Below are positions 6,952 through 13,489 of a stretch of 25,188 nucleotides of DNA, piece after piece. A model generated the notes under the pieces. That model searched no databases. It was not told where the DNA came from and worked only from the letters and a program-made list of their open reading frames with translations. The stretch comes from JBKPIY01 sp046730475 (GTDB lineage: Bacteria; Actinomycetota; Thermoleophilia; Solirubrobacterales; 70-9), in NCBI GenBank assembly GCA_046730475.1, contig JBKPIY010000050.1:1-25188 (forward strand). Reading direction: 5' to 3'. The position numbers were made by a program, and so were the translations under genes. How positions within the stretch are numbered: the stretch's first letter is position 1; each line of letters opens with the position of its first letter.

Positions 6952-8112
6952 CTACACCGGCAGCAGCTCGGGGGGTGCCGGCACGCTCGGGGTGGCGGCG
7001 AGTGTGGCCGCAAGCAGGAGTGGCGCGAGCAGAGCGAGCCGCTGGGTCGACGGGGTCGCCAGCTCATCGGGGCTGGCCTCCGCGACCGACCGGGCTTGAA
7101 GATCGATCAAGGCGGCCATCGTCCGGCACGTCTCCGCCTGGGGCGCGTCGTCCTCGACCTCGCAACCCAGGCGCGCCAGGGCAATCAGCTCCTCGGCGGG
7201 GGCCCCGGCGATCAGCCGACCGAGCGCCACGGAGAGGTAGAGGTACACACGCTCCAGGATCAGGTCGCTCGCGAGCTGAGGTGGCCCCGGTGCCGGGCCG
7301 AGGTCGAGGGGAGCCTCGCCGGAGAGGATCCGCTCGAGCTGCACGCCGCAGACCCCTCTGATCTGCTCCGCCGAGAGACCCGCCTGGAGGGCGCATCGAA
7401 GGGTGAGGACGGCGTTCAGCGCCGGCGCCCCGTAGGGCACGTCGCTGGCGAAGAGGATCCGGCCGGGCGGCACGTAGGAGAACATCGTCATCAGATCCAC
7501 CGGAATCCACCATGAGCTGTCGATGAAGACGTTCGGGTGCTCCGGCAGGTGGCGCCAGATCCAGCTCAGGTCCGAGACCGCGGCATGGGCGAGAATGAGC
7601 GTGGCGTCGGGGAACTCCGCGGAAAGCTCGAGGGTGTGCCGTCCCAATGCGGGAATGCCGCGGCCGGCGTGGATCAGAACCGGGAGCCGATGCCGGTGGG
7701 CGAGGGCGATGATCTCGCGCGATTCGGGCGCGTCCAGGGCGAAGGCGTCGGAGCGAGGATGAAGCTTGATCCCGCGCGCGCCCCGCTCGATGCACCGCCC
7801 CGCCTCGGCGACCGCGCCGTGATTGGGATTGAGCCGACAGAACGGGATCAGCCGCCCCTCCGAGCCGGCCGCCTCGGACAGGATCAGATCGTTTGCCTCG
7901 CGGTAACCGTCCGGCTCGTGCATCGCAAACACCACTCCGCGAGCGTCGAATGACGACAGGATCGCGATCAGCTGCTCACCCGACAGGCGGGCGCCATCCG
8001 GATCGTTGGCGCCGATGTGGGTGTGGGCGTCGAACAGCGACACTCCGGGCAGGTCCGCCAGCAACGGCTCGAGCCAACGCCTGATCAGCGATTCGTTGGT
8101 GGGAGCGGCCAG
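6952..8112 (-). CDS. Metal-dependent amidohydrolase (Amidohydro_2-type TIM barrel)
   Basis: 386 residues if started at CTG 8112. Barrel motifs appear in order: HxH in FDAHTHIG (H30, H32), GIKLHPR, VLIHAGRG, LILAHAAVSDL, and the late catalytic Asp in FASDVPYG. This is the usual metal-site set of the amidohydrolase superfamily (PF04909-like). A C-terminal part of about 120 residues beyond the barrel is helical and Ala/Leu-rich, and ends in a hydrophobic stretch followed by PSVPAPPELLPV. The frame has no ATG or GTG upstream. CTG 8112 lies exactly 7 nt after TAGACT, and TTG 8064 is the fallback. It is divergent from the GH63 gene and shares an inverted-repeat control region with it. Substrate unknown. 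Confidence 0.88.
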   Translation of the reverse strand: MAAPTNESLIRRWLEPLLADLPGVSLFDAHTHIGANDPDGARLSGEQLIAILSSFDARGVVFAMHEPDGYREANDLILSEAAGSEGRLIPFCRLNPNHGAVAEAGRCIERGARGIKLHPRSDAFALDAPESREIIALAHRHRLPVLIHAGRGIPALGRHTLELSAEFPDATLILAHAAVSDLSWIWRHLPEHPNVFIDSSWWIPVDLMTMFSYVPPGRILFASDVPYGAPALNAVLTLRCALQAGLSAEQIRGVCGVQLERILSGEAPLDLGPAPGPPQLASDLILERVYLYLSVALGRLIAGAPAEELIALARLGCEVEDDAPQAETCRTMAALIDLQARSVAEASPDELATPSTQRLALLAPLLLAATLAATPSVPAPPELLPV

Positions 8113-8147
8113 AGCGCCCAGTCTAGTCCCTGGCCGATCCCACCAAC
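8095..8147. repeat. 18-bp inverted repeat across a divergent promoter
   Basis: Left arm GTTGGTGGGAGCGGCCAG (8095-8112) and right arm CTGGCCGATCCCACCAAC (8130-8147) are reverse complements with one mismatch in 18 positions, separated by 17 nt. The central gap contains the minus-strand -10 TAGACT. The right arm abuts the plus-strand -10 TAGGGT. The left arm ends at the proposed first codon of the amidohydrolase. The placement suggests an operator for a dimeric or tetrameric regulator. On either transcript it could also fold as a stem. Confidence 0.75.
8120..8125 (-). promoter_or_regulatory. -10 element TAGACT for the amidohydrolase
   Basis: TAGACT on the minus strand followed by 7 nt and an in-frame CTG at 8112. 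It sits in the gap between the inverted-repeat arms, so a protein bound to the arms would control it. Confidence 0.5.
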
Positions 8148-8153
8148 TAGGGT
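8148..8153 (+). promoter_or_regulatory. -10 element TAGGGT for the GH63 gene
   Basis: TAGGGT starts at the base after the right arm of the inverted repeat. Predicted transcription start is near 8160, leaving a leader of about 17 nt before the in-frame GTG at 8177. The nearer GTGs at 8154 and 8160 are out of frame with the glycosidase. Confidence 0.5.
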
Positions 8154-8176
8154 GTGAGCGTGACCGGTCGGCAGGC

Positions 8177-9421
8177 GTGAGTCTCGATCTCGTGGCGGGC
8201 GAGGTGCTGGACCTCGTCGAGCGGACCCTGCGGGGTAACTGGGTCGAGGGGGAGCGCGACGGGGTTCGCTTCGCCTACTCGCGCCCCAGCCCAGGGCACT
8301 ATCCGTGGCAGTGGTATTGGGACTCCTGCTTCCACGCGATCGTATGGCGGCGCTTCGCGCCCGAGCGCGCCCGACTCGAGCTGGGCTCGCTGCTGGCGGC
8401 CCGCCGTGACGACGGCTTCATCGGACACACGATCTTCTGGGATCGCCGCGTCGACTGGCGCCGCCGGTTCACGTACAACGTCTCCTCCCGCTCCGCCGGG
8501 AGCACCGAGACGATCCAGCCGCCGCTGCTCGCCTGGGCCTGGCGGGTCGCCGTCGGCGATCCCGCCGCCGAGCCCAGAATCGTCGCCCACCACCGCTGGC
8601 TCGAGCGGAACCGGGACCTCGACGGCGACGGGCTGCTCTGGATCACCCAGCCCGACGAGTCGGGGCTCGACTCCTCTCCAAAGTTCGATCCGGTCTGGGG
8701 GTGGCGGGCCCACGCCCAGCCCGGCTTCGTCTGCCTGATCCGGCGAAACCGCCGCCTCGGCTGGGAGGCACGGCGGGTGCTCGCGGCCGGCGGTCCGCTC
8801 CTCTGCGAGGTGGTGGTGAACGTGCTGTGGGGGCTGGCGCGCCTTGCCGCCGGCGAGTCCACGATCACGCCGGCGCTCGTGGAGCGCCTATGGGACGAGC
8901 GCACCGGGCTGTTTCGCGACCTCGCCCGGGGAACGGTGGCGCACCGGGACCGACTCGAGGGGGTCGGCGGCGACTGGCGGGTCCCCGTCTCCACCTGGTC
9001 GGAGCTGGCCCCGCTCGCCCTCCCCGACCTTCCCGACGAGATCGGCCGACGGCTGGTCGAGGAGCACCTGCTGGACCCCGAGCGCTACTGGACTCCGTTC
9101 CCGCCGCCGTCCGTCTCCCGCCGCGAGCCCTCCTTCGAGCCCCGCCGGTGGAAGGGACCCCTCGTCCGCCGCTACTGGCGCGGCCCGACCTGGATCAACT
9201 CGGCCTGGCTCGTCTGGCTCGGACTCCGTCGGCTCGGCTACGAGGCCGAGGCGCGGCGGATGGCCGACGCGCTGTCCGGTGCCTACGCGCGGGAGGGCTC
9301 GTGCGAGTTCTACGAGCCCTTCACCGGCGAGGGCCTGGGGGCGCCGCAGTTCGGCTGGTCGACGCTGATCGCCGAGCTCGCCGCTCCGGACGCGGCCGCC
9401 GCCACCAGCTACCTCGCCTGA
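8177..9421 (+). CDS. GH63-type glycosidase, mannosylglycerate hydrolase-like
   Basis: 414 residues with an (alpha/alpha)6-barrel pattern of family GH63, in which bacterial members include mannosylglycerate hydrolase, which releases mannose and glycerate from the compatible solute. Motifs in order: YWDSCFHAIVW (about 47-57), IQPPLLAWAW (113-122), QPDESGLDSSP (148-158), YWRGPTWINSAW (313-324) and FYEPFTGEGLGAPQFGWSTL (358-377). D150 or D155 and E360 are the likely catalytic acid and base by position, which is inferred. No signal peptide, so cytoplasmic. Start is GTG 8177, the only suitable in-frame start downstream of the TAGGGT element; everything upstream would cross the control region. Mannosylglycerate synthesis genes are not in the window, so the substrate is a suggestion. 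Confidence 0.85.
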   Translation: MSLDLVAGEVLDLVERTLRGNWVEGERDGVRFAYSRPSPGHYPWQWYWDSCFHAIVWRRFAPERARLELGSLLAARRDDGFIGHTIFWDRRVDWRRRFTYNVSSRSAGSTETIQPPLLAWAWRVAVGDPAAEPRIVAHHRWLERNRDLDGDGLLWITQPDESGLDSSPKFDPVWGWRAHAQPGFVCLIRRNRRLGWEARRVLAAGGPLLCEVVVNVLWGLARLAAGESTITPALVERLWDERTGLFRDLARGTVAHRDRLEGVGGDWRVPVSTWSELAPLALPDLPDEIGRRLVEEHLLDPERYWTPFPPPSVSRREPSFEPRRWKGPLVRRYWRGPTWINSAWLVWLGLRRLGYEAEARRMADALSGAYAREGSCEFYEPFTGEGLGAPQFGWSTLIAELAAPDAAAATSYLA

Positions 9422-9435
9422 CCGAAACCCGGGCG

Positions 9436-9654
9436 CTACTTGTAGCGGTAGGTGATCCGACCGCGGTCCAGGTCGTAGGGGGAGAGCTCGATCTTCACCC
9501 TGTCTCCCGGGAGGATCCGGATGTAGTGGCGCCGCATCTTCCCCGAGATGTGCCCCAGGACCTCGTGGTCGTTGTCGAGCTTGACTCGGAACATCGTGTT
9601 CGGGAGGGCCTCGGTGATCTCGCCCTCCATCTCGATCTTCTCCTCTTTAGCCAT
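9436..9654 (-). CDS. infA: Translation initiation factor IF-1
   Basis: 72 residues, one OB-fold. IF-1 binds the ribosomal A site during initiation. The whole protein aligns with the family: MAKEEKIEMEGEITEALPNT at the N-terminus, HISGKMRRHYIRILPGDRV in the core and YDLDRGRITYRYK at the end. In most bacteria infA sits within the ribosomal protein cluster near rpmJ and rpsM. Here it stands alone, 75 nt downstream of an enoyl-CoA hydratase-family gene and converging on the GH63 gene. ATG is preceded by TACCCT at 12 nt. Whether a second infA lies in the ribosomal cluster cannot be seen from this window. Confidence 0.97.
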   Translation of the reverse strand: MAKEEKIEMEGEITEALPNTMFRVKLDNDHEVLGHISGKMRRHYIRILPGDRVKIELSPYDLDRGRITYRYK

Positions 9655-9666
9655 CAGCGATCGGGC

Positions 9667-9672
9667 AGGGTA
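9667..9672 (-). promoter_or_regulatory. -10-like element TACCCT for infA
   Basis: TACCCT on the minus strand, 12 nt before the infA ATG, giving a leader of about 5 nt. The same hexamer at the same distance precedes glmS. No -35 was recognised. Confidence 0.35.
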
Positions 9673-9729
9673 GCGCGTGCGTCAGGCGGGCAGGGGGATC
9701 AAGCTGCATCTGCAACGAGCTGACCCCGC

Positions 9730-10512
9730 TCAACGCCCCTCGAAGGTGGCCTTGCCGGGGCCCTGCTCGAGGAAGGACTTGACCGCGTTCTTGAGGTCCT
9801 CGCTCGCGAACAGCTCGGCGAAGACCTCGGGGGTAACGCGGTCCGCCTCGTCGACCCCGCCCGCCCGGTAGGCGCGGACGATCCGCTTGGTGGCGGCGTG
9901 GGCGAGGGTCGGCCCGGAGGCGAGCCGGTGGGCGAAGCGCATTCCCTTCTCGAGCAGATCGTCGTCGGGGAGGACGCGGTTGACGACGTTCCAACGCTCG
10001 AGGGTGGGGGCGTCGTAGAGGCCGCCGCTGGTCACGAACTCCACGGCCCGGGCGGGCCCGGCGCGCTCGGCCATCCGCTGGGTGCCCCCGGCCCCGGGAG
10101 TGAGGCCGACGACCGCCTCGACCAGGCCGAAGCGAGCCGACTCTCCCGCCCAGAGCATGTCGCAGCCGAGCGACACCTCGAGGCCGGCGGTGAGGCAGAG
10201 GCCTTGGACAAGCGCCAGCGACGGGATCGGGAGGGCCTCCAGGCGCTGGACGGTCTCGATCAGGGAGCCGAAGCTCTCGGCGGCGCTCCCCTCCTCGACC
10301 GCCTGCTGGAAGAGGTTGACGTCGACGCCCCCGGTGAACATCTCCCCCGCGGCACGCCAGACCACGGCGCGGGCGTCTGAGCCCTCGATCTCGTCGATGC
10401 AGCCGACCAGCGCCCCCCAGGCGTCGGCACCAAACAGGTTGAGATCGCCGCTGTCGAGGACGATCGAGGCGACGGCGCCGTCCCGCTCGAGCCTGATCGG
10501 GGGGTCAGCCAC
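9730..10512 (-). CDS. Enoyl-CoA hydratase/isomerase family protein
   Basis: 260 residues, crotonase fold, cytoplasmic. Members hydrate or isomerise acyl-CoA thioesters. Seen here: the oxyanion region MFTGGVDVNLF (about 58-68), QGLCLTAGLEVSLGCD with E112, and FGLVEAVVGLTPGAGGTQR with E132. The two acidic residues are 20 apart, as in rat enoyl-CoA hydratase (E144/E164), so the hydratase chemistry is plausible. LTAG replaces the more usual AxGGG before E112. Start GTG 10512 overlaps the HIT gene's stop by 8 nt (GTGGCTGA), so the two are co-translated; longer in-frame versions would run through the HIT gene. The exact substrate is unknown. Confidence 0.9.
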   Translation of the reverse strand: MADPPIRLERDGAVASIVLDSGDLNLFGADAWGALVGCIDEIEGSDARAVVWRAAGEMFTGGVDVNLFQQAVEEGSAAESFGSLIETVQRLEALPIPSLALVQGLCLTAGLEVSLGCDMLWAGESARFGLVEAVVGLTPGAGGTQRMAERAGPARAVEFVTSGGLYDAPTLERWNVVNRVLPDDDLLEKGMRFAHRLASGPTLAHAATKRIVRAYRAGGVDEADRVTPEVFAELFASEDLKNAVKSFLEQGPGKATFEGR

Positions 10513-10915
10513 GGCGCAGCCGGCCGGCGATCTCGGCGATCTGCTCGGGGTCGCCCGGGCTCGGGATCCAGGGGAGCTCGAGCGGGTCGTCGTCGTAGCG
10601 GGGGACGACGTGGAGGTGGAAGTGGAACACCGTCTGCCACCCGGCCCGCCCGGTCGAGTTGAGGACGTTGAAACCGTCCGGCTCGAGCACATCCTCCATC
10701 CGCCTGGCGAGGCGCTGGGCAGCGGCGATCGACGCGAACAGGTCCTCGGGGTCGGTGTCGATCAGGTCGGTGGAGTGACGCCGCGGCACCACCAGGGCGT
10801 GGCCGGAGGTCGCCGGGTTGATGTCCATGAACGCGACCGTGCGCTCGTCGGAGTCGACGGTCTCGCTCGGAATCGAGCCCTCGACGATCCCGCAGAAGAG
10901 GCAATCGGCGGCCAC
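10505..10915 (-). CDS. HIT family nucleotide hydrolase/transferase
   Basis: 136 residues of the histidine-triad family (Hint-like), which cleave nucleoside phosphoramidates and similar nucleotide conjugates. The HxHxHxx motif reads HFHLHVV (H88, H90, H92), with H90 the expected nucleophile. CLFC near the N-terminus (C5, C8) plus a later His make the structural zinc site common in Hint proteins. GTG 10915 is chosen because TAGGCT lies 7 nt upstream; a longer version would start inside cca. It lies 10 nt after cca and overlaps the next gene by 8 nt. Confidence 0.94.
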   Translation of the reverse strand: MAADCLFCGIVEGSIPSETVDSDERTVAFMDINPATSGHALVVPRRHSTDLIDTDPEDLFASIAAAQRLARRMEDVLEPDGFNVLNSTGRAGWQTVFHFHLHVVPRYDDDPLELPWIPSPGDPEQIAEIAGRLRRG

Positions 10916-10922
10916 GGCGCGG

Positions 10923-10928
10923 AGCCTA
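10923..10928 (-). promoter_or_regulatory. -10 element TAGGCT for the HIT gene, overlapping the cca stop codon
   Basis: TAGGCT on the minus strand, 7 nt before GTG 10915. Its first three bases are the TAG stop codon of cca (10928-10926). This would let the HIT/enoyl-CoA hydratase pair be transcribed independently of the long upstream operon. Confidence 0.55.
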
Positions 10929-12362
10929 TCCGGCGGCCAGCCGCCGGGCCATCTCAAGCGCCTGGTCGGGGCCGGAGATCTCGCCCGCGTAGGCGGCGGC
11001 GCGGAGCTCCTCGAGGATCTCGCCCATCTCGGGGCCGCGCTCGACCCCGACCTCGGTGGCGAGCCGATCGCCGCTCAGGGGCGGGCCGGGCGGCCCGTCG
11101 CGGTCCCAGTCGAGGGCGGCGGGAAGGATCTCGCGGGCGAGCGCCAGGTGGGCCTCGACCATCTCCTCGCTCGCCAGGGGCCCGGTGCCCCGGGCCGAGA
11201 GCCGGTCGGCGACGCTCAGCAGGGTGACGTCGACGCCGACGGGATCCGTGCGACGCAGGTACTGGTACACCCGGCGCCGCGGAAGAGGGCGCTCGTGGAT
11301 GAGGAAGCCGAGGCGCAGGTGGTGAAGGGCGAGCGCCCCCAGGTGGTCCCTGAGCCGGCGGCTGGTGCGCAGGCGCCGGCAGATCCCGGCAACCATCCTC
11401 GCTCCCACCTCGTCGTGGCCGATGAAGGTGACGTAGCCGGCGCGCTCGCTCCGGGTGTAGGGCTTGCCGAGGTCGTGGAACAGGGCGCCGAAGCGGAGGG
11501 CGCCGCCGCGGGTGAGCTCGTCGGCGAGGGGCTCGGCGAGGAGGCCGGCGACCCGTTCGGACTGATCCCCGGCGAACCGGGGAAGGTCCCCCTCGAGCTC
11601 GATCACGCGCTCGAGCACCGCCAGGGTGTGGCCGTGGACGTCGAGGTGGTGGTTGGGATTCTGGATCACCCCGCGGAGCGCCGCCAGCTCGGGGAGGACG
11701 ACCGCGGTCAGCTCGAGCTCGTCCATCGCGGCGAGAGCGACGAGCGGAGCCGGTCCCGCGATCATCCCCCTGAGCTCGGCGAACTGGCGCTCGCCCGTGG
11801 GCTCGGCGGCTCGCGACGCCTCCCGGCGGGCGAGGGCCCGGGTCTCGGGGTCGAGGTCGAGACCATGGCCGGCGGCGAGCCGCCCCGCCCGCAGAAGCCG
11901 CAGCGGGTCGGCGGCGAAGACACGCTCGGAGGTCGCCCGCAGGACCCGGTCGGCGGCGTCCCGGACGCCTCCGGTTGGATCGAGCGGCTCGCCGCCAGCC
12001 AGGGGCACGGCGATCGCGTTCACGGTGAAGTCCCGCTCGGCGAGGTCGGCCTCGATCGTCGCCGCCCTGAGGGCGGCGACGTCGGCGTGCCACTTCCCTC
12101 CTGGGCCCACCGCCCGCCAGGTTGCGTGCTCCCCCGACAGCGGGAAGGCGAATCCGCCGCCGGCCCTCCCGATCGCCCGGGCGGCGATCTCCTCGCGTCC
12201 CGGCTCGACGGCGAGGTCGACGTCCCTAACCCGTTCGCCCAGGAGCGCATCGCGGACCGAGCCCCCCACCACCCAGGCCGAGTCCGCTCCGGCGAGGGCC
12301 TCGCGAGCGGCGCGCACGGCGGGGGCAGCCGCCAGCCGCGATTCGATCTCCGCCGCGCTCAC
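10926..12362 (-). CDS. cca: CCA tRNA nucleotidyltransferase / poly(A) polymerase family with HD domain
   Basis: 478 residues. Class II nucleotidyltransferase that adds CCA to tRNA 3' ends, or adds poly(A); the sequence alone does not decide which. The head domain shows VVGGSVRDALLG (31-42) followed by the metal-binding DVD (D47, D49), RDFTVNAIAVP (120-130) and PLRLLRAGRLAA (163-174). A C-terminal HD phosphohydrolase domain has H253 in DVHGH and the H296-D297 pair in FGALFHDLGK, as in many actinobacterial CCA enzymes. GTG start overlaps the alr stop by 4 nt (GTGA). Confidence 0.93.
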   Translation of the reverse strand: MSAAEIESRLAAAPAVRAAREALAGADSAWVVGGSVRDALLGERVRDVDLAVEPGREEIAARAIGRAGGGFAFPLSGEHATWRAVGPGGKWHADVAALRAATIEADLAERDFTVNAIAVPLAGGEPLDPTGGVRDAADRVLRATSERVFAADPLRLLRAGRLAAGHGLDLDPETRALARREASRAAEPTGERQFAELRGMIAGPAPLVALAAMDELELTAVVLPELAALRGVIQNPNHHLDVHGHTLAVLERVIELEGDLPRFAGDQSERVAGLLAEPLADELTRGGALRFGALFHDLGKPYTRSERAGYVTFIGHDEVGARMVAGICRRLRTSRRLRDHLGALALHHLRLGFLIHERPLPRRRVYQYLRRTDPVGVDVTLLSVADRLSARGTGPLASEEMVEAHLALAREILPAALDWDRDGPPGPPLSGDRLATEVGVERGPEMGEILEELRAAAYAGEISGPDQALEMARRLAAG

Positions 12363-13489
12363 GATATGTGGGCCCGCGGCACCCGGGCCGAGATCCCGCA
12401 GGTGATCTCGTAGTTGATCGTCCCCAGGCGCCGGGCGAGCTCCTCGGCGAGGATCCGCTCGGGCCCCTGGCGACCGATCAGGACCGCCTCGGCCCCGGGG
12501 CGGACGTCGAGGTCGGGGCCGAGGTCGACGGTGACGTTGTCCATCGAGACCGTCCCCACCAGCGGGTACCGGTGACCGCCGATCAGCACCTCGGCGTTGT
12601 TGGAGAGGGCGCGGCGGACGCCGTCGCCGTACCCGATCGGCAGCACCCCGACCCAGGTGTCGGCGGGGGCGCTCCAGGTTCGCCCGTAGCCGGCGCTTGC
12701 CCCCGCCTCGAAGCGCTTTACGTCGGCGACGTAGGACGCGAGCTCCATCGCCGGCTCCAGCCCCTGGGGCGCGGGGTCCTCGCCGAACGGGTCGAGGCCG
12801 TAGATCGCAATCCCGCAGCGGACCATGTCCAGGTGGGCGGCGGGCTCGCGCAGGGTGGCGGCGCTGTTGGCGGCGTGCACGGTCACGCTTGGATCGATCT
12901 CGCGGACCCGCTCGGCCACCGGCGTGAAGGAGTCGAGCTGGACCGCGAAATAGGAGTCGCCGCGCTCATCCGCGGTGGCGAAGTGGGTCCAGACCCCCGC
13001 CAGGATGAGGCGCCGGTCGCGCCCGCAGGCCGCGGCCAGCTCGATCACCGCCTCGGGGTCGCGCTCGCCCAGCCTCCCCATGCCGCTGTCGTGCTTGACG
13101 TGGACCCGAGCAGGGACTCCCAGCTCGCCGGCGACCCGGGAGGCGAGCGCCAGGAATCCCTCGCGCCAGACTGCGATGTCGGCGTCGGCCGACAGCGCCC
13201 TGCGGAGCTCGCCCTCGGTCAGCGCCCCCATCACCAGGATCGGCACCTCGGGGAAGTGGAGGCGAAGCTCCTCGGCCTCGGGGGCGGTCGCCACCGCGAG
13301 GCGGGTGGCGCCACCGCGGATGGCGGCCGCCGCGCAGGGGGCGGCGCCGTGCCCGTAGCCGTCGGCCTTCACCACCACGCACAGCTCTGCCCCCTCCCGC
13401 AGGCGGCCCCTCAGGCCGGCGCAGTTTCGCTCGACCGCGCCGACGTCCACCCGGGCAACGGCCCGTTCGGCGGCGGCCTCGCCGGTCAA
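12359..13489 (-). CDS. alr: Alanine racemase
   Basis: 376 residues. PLP-dependent fold-type III enzyme that converts L-Ala to D-Ala for peptidoglycan. The PLP lysine is K41 in VVVKADGYGHG. The opposite catalytic Tyr is in SAGYGRTW, near residue 265. Substrate-binding segments HVKHDSGMGRLG, ANSAATL and GTVSMDNVTVDLG are all present. The start is TTG 13489, which overlaps the preceding stop codon as TTGA (4 nt); the first beta strand VARVDVGAVERN follows normally. It lies between nnr and cca in a tightly packed run of cell-wall and housekeeping genes. Confidence 0.96.
   Translation of the reverse strand: MTGEAAAERAVARVDVGAVERNCAGLRGRLREGAELCVVVKADGYGHGAAPCAAAAIRGGATRLAVATAPEAEELRLHFPEVPILVMGALTEGELRRALSADADIAVWREGFLALASRVAGELGVPARVHVKHDSGMGRLGERDPEAVIELAAACGRDRRLILAGVWTHFATADERGDSYFAVQLDSFTPVAERVREIDPSVTVHAANSAATLREPAAHLDMVRCGIAIYGLDPFGEDPAPQGLEPAMELASYVADVKRFEAGASAGYGRTWSAPADTWVGVLPIGYGDGVRRALSNNAEVLIGGHRYPLVGTVSMDNVTVDLGPDLDVRPGAEAVLIGRQGPERILAEELARRLGTINYEITCGISARVPRAHIS

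Noticed and set aside
5275..7515. Plus-strand open frame of 746 codons across the amidase
   Set aside because: An alternate frame of the amidase and its neighbours, dominated by Arg, Gly and Pro. It conflicts with the complete Ser-cisSer-Lys amidase.
8154..8162. GTG codons at 8154 and 8160 just after TAGGGT as starts for the glycosidase
   Set aside because: Both are out of frame with the GH63 sequence; the first suitable in-frame start is GTG 8177.
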